Shown: piece after piece, positions 1 to 8,719 of the stretch | Layout of the letters: every line of letters begins with the position of its first letter | Position numbering within the stretch: position 1 is the stretch's first letter | From: Glandiceps talaboti | Lineage: Eukaryota > Hemichordata > Enteropneusta > Spengelidae | Assembly: GCF_964340395.1 (NCBI RefSeq) | Contig: NC_135556.1 | Coordinates: forward strand, 13,328,910 to 13,338,909 | Length of the DNA stretch: 10,000 nucleotides | Reading direction: 5' to 3' | The notes under the pieces: generated by a model | Told to the model about the DNA's origin: nothing | What the model saw: the letters and a program-made list of their open reading frames with translations, nothing else | Database searches by the model: none | Position numbers and translations under genes: made by a program

Positions 1-361
1 CAACCACCGTGACTTGGTTTGAATGTGAATGTAGGTGTATATGAGATCGAGGACGCAGTGGTGTATTGTGAATATCATCAAGGTGTCGCCACCTCAAACA
101 TTAGAAAGTTCCGCAAGAGTGTCTCCTGAAGTATTTAACACAATTTGATAATTTAATAAGATGTAATTTATTGTCTCAACTCACGTGTTACCTCACAAAC
201 GAACACAAATTAGAGAGTACAAAATATATTTTAGCGATCCAGTCCAAAATCATAACAGATTTCTTACGACCACTACTGTTCCTGCTATCGTTACCATGAC
301 AACTAATGATGATGTTTATGAGAGTCAGATTACCAATTTCATTCCATTGCTGTTCTATCAA
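1..361. other. unassigned flanking DNA
   Basis: No recognisable gene or known repeat is visible here. A 35-codon open frame starts at an ATG at 41 and stops at 146-148, but it has no recognisable motif and is of a length expected by chance. The stretch ends at the start of a compound microsatellite. Confidence 0.5.
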
Positions 362-596
<235 letters not shown>

Positions 597-1074
597 GACG
601 TCCTCGTCATCGCCGCCCCTGCCTTGCCTGTAGTTGCCACGAGAGATCGTTATTATATAAATGCCACTCGTTTGTATCCAGCCCAAGGCTCTTCCTTTAC
701 TGGAAGCACTTTTGCTGTAACATGCATAATATTAAATGAACAAAAATGACGGCGTGTCACTAAAATAGCCCCGTTAGCTTTCTGTCATTGTGATAGTGAT
801 GGCCTACTTACATATAAATTAGCTATTGCAACAACAGACTGAGATGAATTCCGTACGATGTGGATGCACAACAATCACATTTACAAAACATGCAGTTATT
901 TTAATGAAACAACAAAGGCCCCCTAGCTTATCGATTTTATTGCATGGCGAAACTGGAAGGTTATCATGAGGCTGTATGTATATCACATCTGCTGAGTGCG
1001 CGTAATGATATTCAACACCTTGGAGATCCAAATACAACAGACGTGTTACCAGGGGAAATGATGAAGGGGTTGTA
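597..1074. other. unassigned intergenic DNA
   Basis: AT-rich non-coding sequence with no recognisable coding motif, repeat family or RNA gene. Short open frames on the - strand (819-1037 and 1012-1245) have no recognisable domain. The stretch lies between the (CTAT)n array and the CpG-dense patch upstream of the sulfotransferase. Confidence 0.5.
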
Positions 1075-1310
1075 ATCAGCGCTTTTACAGAGCGAGTTAA
1101 CTAGCCGGGCTGTCATCGCATCGCCACAGTTCGCATCTCCCATCGACACGACCGCGTGTGGTCGATATTTACGAGCCCGTGCAAGTGAAGGCCGCTCGTC
1201 GGATGTGCGATGCGATTGCCCGGACTGATTTAACGGTAGGTTCAATCAAACTCACCGTGGAAACAATTATCTCACCTTCAATTCGTCGTTACGAACGCAC
1301 GACGCTCTGT
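1075..1310 (+). promoter_or_regulatory. CpG-dense patch, candidate promoter/first exon
   Basis: I count roughly 27 CpG dinucleotides in about 240 bases, against sparse CpG in the AT-rich sequence on either side. It lies about 500 bases upstream of the sulfotransferase start on a stretch with no other gene. A local CpG peak upstream of an open frame fits a promoter or first non-coding exon in a genome where methylation removes CpG elsewhere. No TATA box or initiator can be assigned with confidence. It could instead be a remnant of an old coding exon or repeat. Confidence 0.35.
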
Positions 1311-1537
1311 GATATTGTATATGTGTAATCTGAAACTGTTCAAAATGTCACTCGGTGTTCATAAGGGCGAAATGTGTTCATATATTATTTAAAGAGTGAA
1401 ACCTACTTAAGCTTATATTTGATGTAAGGAATTCACATGTTTCAAGTGCACGCGAAATTGACCGTTGCATTATTATAAGTGTGTCTGTTGTGTGATGGTT
1501 TACGTTTCTCTGATGTCGATTTCCTACTCACTTACAG
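1236..1537 (+). other. possible 5' UTR intron of the sulfotransferase gene
   Basis: A donor-like GTAGGT begins at 1236, at the edge of the CpG-dense patch. An acceptor-like pyrimidine-rich stretch ending in CTTACAG closes at 1537. If used, they would join a first exon in the CpG patch to an exon carrying the rest of the 5' UTR and the whole coding region. Non-coding first exons are common in animal glycan sulfotransferase genes. The two sites are matched by eye only, and transcription may instead start downstream. Confidence 0.2.
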
Positions 1538-1799
1538 ATCTCAAGAACAGTTTAAAGGACTGGAACATCTATTGAGAACGCCACGTATTGAGCTACGGAT
1601 AAATATGCGATCGTTCTGCAATGTGTGACATTTCCCATGATGTTCATTTCCATGTCAATTAAGAGACACCTGACCACGTGATATGAACATTGAAGTTACA
1701 GAAGTAGAACCATGTAAAGTCAGATGAAATGAGATTTGTGAGCACATCGCACTTAATAACCTTGAAGCCTCTTTTATTGTTCGCTTTCTCAACTTGAAT

Positions 1800-3128
1800 A
1801 TGGTTTGTCGCATGAGCACGATTCCCTTTATATTCTTCCTGTTGTCATTGGTCGTTGCTTTATTAATTGTGATGATCACCCCGCAACTCAAATCCGCCGC
1901 AACCCCGATGTTGGAACGACTCCGAGGTGCTGATCCCAACTATGCCCAACGACGCCGTCTTATTAACTACCCAGCTCGGCCTCTTTCTAGCTACTGGCAT
2001 GGAGCCTCTCGCTTTAAGAACGACATGTTACAGTTTGGCGTTCGGAACGAAAAGGTTGATTGGGTTGATGATGATCTGAAGGAGATGAACTGGACTCAAT
2101 TCAACGTGACGCGAATGAATTCATCGGAACGGAACGTAAAAATCATCATAATTGCCAAAATGAGAACAGGGTCATCTTTCGTGGGTGAGTTTTTAAACCA
2201 GCATCCGGATTTCTTCTATCTTTTTGAACCGTTTCTTGTCATCAATCAAATGGTGCAAAACAACGTCATACAAAAACGTTCCTTTCCGGCCGAAATACTC
2301 AAACTTCTCGGGAAACTTTTAAACTGCGATACTTCTGACTATTTCGTCGGATACTTGAACCGTGAAAAATGGATGGGAGTCCAACAATCTAACTCGCTAC
2401 CAAATGAATTCACCAAAGAAGCATTTCGGAACGAATGCTCAAGAAAACCTTATTTCGCGATAAAATCAATCCGTATAGAAAGTATTCGTGATCTATGGCC
2501 CTTTATTAGGAACAGTTCGCAGAATGTGAAGATTATTCACCTCGTTAGAGATCCACGAGGAATGGTGCATTCGCGTATAAAACTAAAATATATGAACGCC
2601 AAGCGAATTTATGGCATGGGTGGTATTATGCTAGATCCCGAGTTAGTACGGATCACTAAAGATGTCTGTCGGTGGATGGTTGCGAATGCTCAAGAAGGAT
2701 CGAACGGACCGCAATGGTTGAAGGGAAAATATAAACTTATCCGCTACGAAGACGTAGCCGAATACCCGTATAAAATGGCGAAAGAGATTTACGACTTTAT
2801 CGGCGTGCCAGGTCATCCCAAAATAACTGAGTGGGTTGAGAAAAACACGAGAGGAGAACCAGTAGTTAGAGACCAAATGAAATACCCGTATCAAACTAAG
2901 AGAAATTCTCGGATGACATCACAAGCATGGAGGTATCGACTTACGCCGAATGCAATTAAACGAATAGAAAGTGCGTGTGGGAAAAGAACGTTTTCAATGT
3001 TCGGCTACAAAACTTTGCAAGAACCCAAGAGTTTAGGAAACGGGTCATTCTCGTTTGTAGAAGATAATATTCCGTTTATTCTGGACTATAATATGATGAT
3101 GGACACAGAGAAGATTGACCAACTTTGA
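1800..3128 (+). CDS. Golgi carbohydrate (GlcNAc/Gal/GalNAc 6-O type) sulfotransferase
   Basis: The protein is a type II membrane enzyme expected to transfer sulfate from PAPS to a sugar hydroxyl on glycan chains in the Golgi lumen. The ATG at 1800 has A at -3 and G at +4. The frame is closed upstream by a TGA at 1725 with no earlier in-frame ATG, giving 442 residues, usual for the CHST1/3/5/6/7-like family. Residues 2-6 are a short cytosolic tail and about 7-26 form one hydrophobic anchor. The 5'-phosphosulfate loop is AKMRTGSSF (119-127), followed by the family-typical FYLFEPF. The 3'-phosphate site is LVRDPRGMVHSRI (248-260) with R250 and S258. RYEDV (315-319) and the AWRYRL segment (about 377-382) with CGKRTFSMFGY complete the fold. 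Sequons lie at N97, N102, N107, N238 and N414. About 38 residues follow the usual GY end, a lineage extension. The coding part has no intron. The acceptor sugar cannot be told from sequence. Confidence 0.9.
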   Translation: MVCRMSTIPFIFFLLSLVVALLIVMITPQLKSAATPMLERLRGADPNYAQRRRLINYPARPLSSYWHGASRFKNDMLQFGVRNEKVDWVDDDLKEMNWTQFNVTRMNSSERNVKIIIIAKMRTGSSFVGEFLNQHPDFFYLFEPFLVINQMVQNNVIQKRSFPAEILKLLGKLLNCDTSDYFVGYLNREKWMGVQQSNSLPNEFTKEAFRNECSRKPYFAIKSIRIESIRDLWPFIRNSSQNVKIIHLVRDPRGMVHSRIKLKYMNAKRIYGMGGIMLDPELVRITKDVCRWMVANAQEGSNGPQWLKGKYKLIRYEDVAEYPYKMAKEIYDFIGVPGHPKITEWVEKNTRGEPVVRDQMKYPYQTKRNSRMTSQAWRYRLTPNAIKRIESACGKRTFSMFGYKTLQEPKSLGNGSFSFVEDNIPFILDYNMMMDTEKIDQL

Positions 3129-3640
3129 TGCAATTTTTTTTTCTCCTCAACCCCCCCCCCCCCCGGCAACATTTAGTTACGTTTTACGGGATATTTTTAA
3201 CGTGTCGAATTTTGATTTGATTTTTGTTGTAATACCGTGTTGTGTCGATGTGCCTTTTCTCAGGGATGAATTGCCGTGACAGATCATAAGTAACGAAGAT
3301 GATGTGCTTTCAATCAAGCCTCACCTATAGTATATATAACGAATTGGAAAGTTATGAGTGGCGGGTAAGAAAACCGTATCTTCTCATTTACTCCGTTGGA
3401 AATATATTTTGATGACGTGTATCGTTTGTAAAGTTAATATACCTTTCTTATTTCCTGCTATTGTCATTGTTAATTTTTTGTAAAAATCAGTTCCAAGTTT
3501 TATTACAACTAGGGTTTTTACTTATTACTTTGCATGTCACATGACAGTATGTAATTTCAAAATCTTGGCAGATGTGTCAATCATTTGAACTATACAAGAC
3601 AAACTTTATTGCCTGACTGATTGCATTTAGATTATGAAAA
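3129..3640. other. 3' flank of the sulfotransferase gene, with poly-C run
   Basis: This stretch follows the TGA and should contain the 3' UTR. A run of 14 C lies at 3151-3164. I see no canonical AATAAA between the stop and the following microsatellite, so the cleavage site is either a variant signal or farther downstream. No other gene is recognisable. Confidence 0.5.
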
Positions 3641-4024
3641 CACATACATACATACATACATACATACATACATACACATACATACATACATACATACATA
3701 CATACATACATACATACATACATACATACATACATACATACATACATACATACATACATACAGCGACAGACAGACAGACAGACAGACAGACATATATACA
3801 TACATACATACATACACACATACATACATACACACATACATACATACATACATACATACATACATACATACATACATACATACACACATACACACATACA
3901 CACATACATACACATACACATACATATATACATACATATGCACAGACAGACAGGTAGACACACATACACACAATCCCACATAGACACAGAAACACATACA
4001 CACAAAAATCACACACACTCACAC
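3641..4024. repeat. compound microsatellite (ACAT)n-(ACAG)n-(ACAT)n-(AC)-rich
   Basis: A nearly pure ACAT run fills about 3643-3762. A short ACAG block follows (about 3761-3791), then ACAT units again to about 3920, increasingly mixed with ACAC dinucleotide units, a second short CAGACAGACAGG block near 3943-3955, and a degraded ACAC tail to about 4024. All units differ from their neighbours by one base. Open frames in all readings on both strands (HTYIHTYI on +, CMYVCMYV on -) arise because the unit lacks stops, and are not genes. Confidence 0.95.
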
Positions 4025-6044
4025 ACCATCTACTAGGGACGTTTCACTCTCAACGACTCGATATTTTCAAGGCTATTATCAAGCTGCTATAATACCACGT
4101 GTCAATCCATAAATGTCTCCAGAAAACAATATTCTTGCTACATAATTTGATATTTAGCATTCGACGACGACGGATTCTTGATATGAAAATTAAGAAGATT
4201 TCAGATCTAATAGTGTCGTATTTAGAAATTTATTCCGTTCACTAATCATTAGAACTATCAAATTTCATTCTGACTATTGGATAGATTATCCGCCAACTTA
4301 TGATGGATTACATGTCTCTCTACAGCTGATCTTTTTAGCAGCTGTGTCTTCTTGACCGTTATGTATTTTGTTACACGTTAATCCTCAATAACACTATAGT
4401 CAATTAAATGTCTACAATATTGCTACATTCTGTTTCCATCCCTTTTATAGCATGTACGCTTGTACAACCCTCCCTTCCCCCACCCCATAGACGACCATAC
4501 GGGGAGGGTCCACTGGAAAGGGAAGTTTTTTTGCGGTGATAAGGCTAAGGTATACTATACTTTTCTGGGCCGGAAGATTTTGGGAAAAAATGCCAAAATG
4601 GACATCTAGATTTTACTTCAATTTTAGCTCTGAATATTCCTGTAGTTTTGCAAATGGTGTTTACAGTTCTTAAAAAGTAAGATTTCATTTCTCAAAAAAC
4701 AAAAAACAAAACAAAACAAAAACTGTATCGTAGTCCCGTATACACTTATATTGAGCAGTACATGTACAGGTGAGAAAGGGTTTCCTCTTCCATGTATGGT
4801 TTAACAACGGTTAAAATTGGATTAATTTTAGAGGTCTAAGTGGAGCCTCTCCGTATCTTTTTTACATTGAGTAGCCCCCCCTCCGTCCTCCCCCTCTCCA
4901 CTCTGGTACAGCAATGTGTGTCTTGTAAGATAATATCCGACCTATATGAAATGCACATCGTAACCATGACGACAAATATTTGAAGTAATAAGTTGTAAGT
5001 TGTAATATGGATTAAAATCGGGGTAATTATTTTGGACAATTTTATCACGATGGCTTCCTACTTGAAAAATCAACGAGAATCAACATAGACCAATTCTGTA
5101 TTTGTAACTTAAATATAGTGCAAAAAGCTAAAGAATATGTAAAAATTGTGTTCTTGTACTTCCAATAACAAATATGTTACACAATCATTTATTAGTCTTT
5201 CACAATGTATTGAGTTACAAACAAGGACTTGGCATATGTTGTTTCACATAGATTTTTCAAGTAAGATGTCATGATAAAATTGCTTCTTTATACATTAAGA
5301 ACCAAAATAAATACCCAATCCTCATCCATATTGCCACTTTAAAGCAGCCGTATCGAGCTAGAGCTTAATGTCTTAACTAATGGCAGCATTTGACGTGGAT
5401 GAACCAAATCTAGAACCAAACAATCTGTGCACAGAATAGATCAAGGGTACTCCACACACAAGTAGCGACAGTTGAGTTATGTTCATTTCAACTCATAAAA
5501 CGACAGTTATGTCCATTTCAAGCCGTGTTATTGCTCAGCTTTATTGGTTTCAATTTAATGCATTTGTCTTTATTGCAAGGCTTGTGTTGATTTTTGTTGA
5601 TATTAAGTTGTATTATATTTGTGACATTTTCAAGTAGATGGTTTAAAGTCAGATGTGTTGATTACAAGCTGTTGTGAAGTCTCTTATATTCATCTCGAAG
5701 CCCTTTAAATGCTAATTTCCCATAATTTGGTTCGGCGAGCTTTTGAAGTCGGATAATTGCTTACAATTGCACGTAGATTTCAGTATGAACTGTGTGCTGT
5801 GTCAGTTGAAAATAACAGTGTACCGCGCGTTAAAAAAAACAAATAAAGTTGTCAGAAAACTACAAAATATTCATGGTTAGTGACTACCAATACAAACTGT
5901 GTGCAAGCGATATGATCACTGACATGAAGTGATGGATTCCATTGGTATTGGCAGATTGTAAGGTGGTCATAAAGTAATGGAATAAAAGGTGTAGTTCCAT
6001 CGCAAGGAATGGATGGATGATTACTAGGATTCAGGCTTATAATG
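4025..6044. other. unassigned intergenic DNA, no gene seen
   Basis: About 2 kb without a recognisable coding region. Visible minor structure: an A-rich CAAAA-type tract at about 4693-4723; an imperfect 18-base inverted repeat, 4497-4514 with 4839-4856 (16 of 18 pair); C- and G-rich patches beside each arm; and a short direct repeat containing CGACAGTT and CATTTCAA at about 5466-5486 and 5501-5522. The - strand open frame at 4836-5048 has no recognisable motif. Confidence 0.5.
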
Positions 6045-6266
6045 GATGATACAGCAGAAATTATAATAGCGTTATGCTGATATTATAAACAGTGAGGACA
6101 AATTCAAACTATCCAGCTCAAGTTTGCTATATCTGGTTACGCCCATTTATTGTAGTTTATCACATTATTTTCAGGTTTTGTTGATGTTATCTGGTTTAAT
6201 ATTAGAGCTTCATCAACATGTTTGATCATTGAAACAAAACGCTATTATAATTTCTGCTGTATCATC
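6045..6266. repeat. element with perfect 29-bp inverted repeats
   Basis: Positions 6045-6073 are the exact reverse complement of 6238-6266, 29 of 29 bases. The arms begin GATGATACAGCAGAAATT on the left and enclose 164 bases with no open frame. The match stops sharply at both ends. The size (222 bp) and structure would suit a miniature inverted-repeat element, but I see no target-site duplication in the immediate flanks. A diverged copy of the right arm lies about 120 bp downstream, so the arm may instead be a unit of a dispersed or tandem repeat that has inverted locally. Confidence 0.6.
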
Positions 6267-6299
6267 ACAGTTTATTATTTACAATAATTGAACAGAGGT

Positions 6300-6395
6300 A
6301 TACTTATCTCAGTTTTTGGTCGAGGTTTCTTGGTTCTTACCGAACATGTTTCATATTGAAACTCAACGCAATTATAATTTCCTCCGTAGATGTGC
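6300..6395. repeat. diverged third copy of the inverted-repeat arm
   Basis: The stretch with ACATGTTT, ATTGAAAC, AACGC and ATTATAATTTC in order (about 6345-6382) matches the same series at 6215-6254, in the same orientation and at nearly the same spacing. The preceding bases also align loosely (CAGTTTTTGG with CAGGTTTTGT). The unit offset is about 127-130 bases, suggesting an old tandem duplication. Confidence 0.45.
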
Positions 6396-7085
6396 ACCCC
6401 CAACAATACGTTTAATTTCACCATGCTAGAGACCAATCTCAATTAACCTTCGTTGATCCAATCGGAGATCAGCCAGCTATGATTATTCTGAGGGATGACC
6501 TCGTTGACAACATATCCTGAGAGTCGTTAGAAATGTAGTTTTTGGGGAACCCAGAGGTTGTAAATTTAATACACACTCCTCCGTGTATGGGAATACTTTA
6601 CTTTACAAAATGCAGAAACCGTAGTCCCATAATACATATCGTAATAAAATTATATAACGGTGCATATTGCAGTATAAACTATAACTACGGTTTGGTTTCC
6701 ATGTAGCATGTCAGTGACATAAAATTCTCCTTCTTAATTTAACGTGCATATATCATCCGAGTTTTGTTAGTTTGCATTTACGGCTTGTAATGTCGTAAAG
6801 TCATGATCGTAAGACTAGCAGGCCTCTTTACGGCAACAAAACAACACTCATCCAATAGTAATGTTTGGATGTTATAGAGTAGGCAAAATGCGGCCTCGTA
6901 AAGAGCATTAATATATCAATATCATGTCATGTTACTCTGCGTATATATTAAGGTCAGACCTATACCAGTATATATATGTCACAGACAACATTAATTACAC
7001 TCAACCTTTTGCAGAATTCTACGACACAAATTCCAACAGCGGTTACTCATTCAACGGATACAATATTCATTCAACGCATAATATA
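6396..7085. other. unassigned intergenic DNA
   Basis: No gene is recognisable. The one structure noticed is a 10-base perfect inverted repeat, AAACCGTAGT at 6616-6625 with ACTACGGTTT at 6684-6693. The open frame starting at 6924 is carried mainly by the triplet repeat that follows and ends at 7271 without a recognisable domain. Confidence 0.45.
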
Positions 7086-7185
7086 ACCACCACCACCACC
7101 GCCGCCGCCGCTGCCGCCACCACCCCCACCACCACCACCACCCCCACCACCACCACCACCACCACCACCACCCCCACCACCACCA
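7086..7185. repeat. (CCA)n-type triplet repeat with CCG block
   Basis: About 100 bases of CCA units with a CCG/CTG-GCC block at about 7098-7117 and several CCCCCA interruptions. A translation would be poly-Thr with an Ala block and Pro interruptions. The surrounding open frame (6924-7271) shows no signal peptide, domain or supportive context, so it is annotated as a simple repeat rather than a coding exon. Confidence 0.85.
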
Positions 7186-7344
7186 ATCACTGCAGCCCTT
7201 CCCTCATTCACATCACTACCTACACAGGCTCATTTTTGTCCGGTTTAAAAACATATAAATACCAGGTGTAAATTGAATACCTCCCATAATGCCTTTCAAT
7301 TAGTTCCATTATGTGTTATTAGATTGTGAAAATCTGAGCTCAAT

Positions 7345-8075
7345 AAATGTCATTAATTATGCAAATGACTCATTAAAATTAAAAACTACATCTATATGCT
7401 AAGATGATACATGTATCTGTATTTTGTTACAGTATCAAATTATATGACATTGTAAGCTTGTCTTCATAATGTTGCCTAATTACTAAAAATCATTAATTAT
7501 GCAAACGACTCATTAAAATTAAAAGGCACATGATATGAACAAGCTTCATAGGACAAGTTTCATTATTATCAATTAATGTACCAAATTATTTGACATTTTA
7601 AGCATGCATTCTTAAGATAATACCTAATTTCAACAAATAATTAATTATGCAAATGAATTGTTAAATTAAAAAAAAATTATTGATAGGACATATAGGACAA
7701 GTGCATTTTGTTATCAATGCATGTACCAAATTACAAGAAATTTGAAACTTCAATTCTTCATGTAAGATATTGCCCAATTGCTGAAAATCATTGGTTATGC
7801 AAATTGCTCATTAGCTTTAAAAGCTACATCAGCAAGTTTTGTAAAACAATGTGTGTAACAAATCAGATGAAAGTTGAAGCTTATGGTCAAAACATATTGT
7901 CTATTAACAGAAAATCATTTATCATGTAAATTACTCATTATGGTTGAAAGGTACATCGAAAATCATAATAATATACAACATGTTCTCCGCTACTATGAAT
8001 GTATGTATGGAATATGGAACATGTAATATTAAGATATTAACTAATAATTTCGTATGCAAATGTATCATTAATATT
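7345..8075. repeat. six divergent tandem units with ATGCAAAT cores
   Basis: A motif of the form CATTAATTATGCAAAT followed by a CTCATTAAA-like segment recurs with its first base at 7351, 7491, 7639, 7789, 7916 and 8046. The spacings are 140, 148, 150, 127 and 130. Between the cores, weaker segments recur in the same order: a GGACAAGT-type segment, GTACCAAATTA with TTGACATT or similar, and TAAGATAATGCCTAATT. The first two cores are nearly identical and later ones decay, as in an old tandem array. No protein is encoded; the + strand open frame 7708-7929 is incidental. The cores resemble octamer/homeodomain sites, but function is not implied. Confidence 0.75.
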
Positions 8076-8158
8076 CGTGTTTATCAAAACCCATTACCCT
8101 AAAAAAGTATGTAAAACATTTCGTTTGAATTGAGCAAGCCGTTTTTGAGCAAACAGTG

Positions 8159-8176
8159 ACACAGACAGACAGATAG

Positions 8177-8221
<45 letters not shown>
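8159..8221. repeat. (CAGA)n tetranucleotide array
   Basis: About 15 CAGA units with two single-base variants (GATAGACA, GACGGACA) near the left end. It is bounded on the left by a segment that reads GCTCAAAAACGGCTTG on the - strand, and on the right by hairpin-forming sequence. Confidence 0.95.
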
Positions 8222-8243
8222 AAGAGACATCCATCACCATAAC

Positions 8244-8279
8244 CTCAGATCACTATAGAATTTTCTATAGTGGTCTGAG
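8244..8279. repeat. long near-perfect hairpin, 17-bp arms, 2-base loop
   Basis: The arm at 8244-8260 (CTCAGAT then CACTATAGAA) pairs with 8263-8279, leaving a TT loop. All 17 positions pair if one T-G wobble (8250/8273) is allowed. It sits 22 bases right of the CAGA array, consistent with a structured terminus of a mobile element. Confidence 0.85.
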
Positions 8280-8289
8280 TCATAACATA

Positions 8290-8308
8290 ACCTTCCCTTA
8301 CGGAAGGT
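8290..8308. repeat. second hairpin, 7-bp stem
   Basis: ACCTTCC at 8290-8296 pairs exactly with GGAAGGT at 8302-8308 around the loop CTTAC. It lies 10 bases after the larger hairpin. A further small palindrome, GGCCT/AGGCC, lies at 8335-8347. Confidence 0.7.
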
Positions 8309-8347
8309 AAAACGGACTCCTTCCAAGCAAATTTGGCCTGTCAGGCC

Positions 8348-8606
8348 TATGCTTGTGAAAATGAGTCTTCATCGCATCATGAGCATACTCCCGGCGTCTC
8401 TCCCACTCTCGCATTCGAATTCCCCACTTCGTAATTCCTCACACGTCTATAGTTGTCCGAGTTATAATCTAATTCTAAGATTGATTCGTTCCAGTACGTA
8501 TTTCCTAACCCTAGCTAGCCCACATTGTTTCTGAATCCTGCAGATCCACCCAAACTGGATGGATTCCAAAGACATACAAATGTTATGATGTCTACTATCA
8601 GTCTAC
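8348..8606. other. unassigned DNA between the hairpin cluster and the LINE 3' end
   Basis: No gene is recognised; the + strand open frame at 8349-8534 has no known motif. A bulged hairpin lies at 8533-8566: GAATCC pairs with GGATTC and ATCCA with TGGAT, with a TGCAG bulge. Confidence 0.4.
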
Positions 8607-8719
8607 CATTGAATTGAAATTTTTTGAATTGAAATTGAATTGAATTGAAATTTATTCCACCAGAAGAGAAAAATATATACACAAACTCTGAAAGCAACGG
8701 ATAAAACATTTCTGGTGAG

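Noticed and set aside
41-148. 35-codon open frame near the left edge
   Set aside because: Chance length, no motif and no supporting context.
1794-1799. Extension of the sulfotransferase start to TTG at 1794
   Set aside because: The first ATG of the frame is at 1800 in a good context; a non-ATG start is not needed in an animal gene.
2643-2894. - strand open frame of 83 residues
   Set aside because: Antisense shadow of the sulfotransferase coding region.
3577-4022. Several long overlapping open frames on both strands rich in Cys-Met-Tyr-Val or His-Thr-Tyr-Ile
   Set aside because: All are translations of the ACAT/ACAG microsatellite in different frames.
6924-7271. 115-residue open frame with a poly-Thr/Ala tract
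   Set aside because: Kept open mainly by the CCA triplet repeat; no signal peptide, domain or splice context supports it.
7708-7929. 73-residue open frame on +
   Set aside because: Lies inside the divergent tandem array and is not conserved between its units.
7345-8075. CRISPR-like regular repeat array
   Set aside because: Units of 127-150 bp with diverging repeats and related linkers are not CRISPR repeats with unique spacers, and the DNA is eukaryotic.
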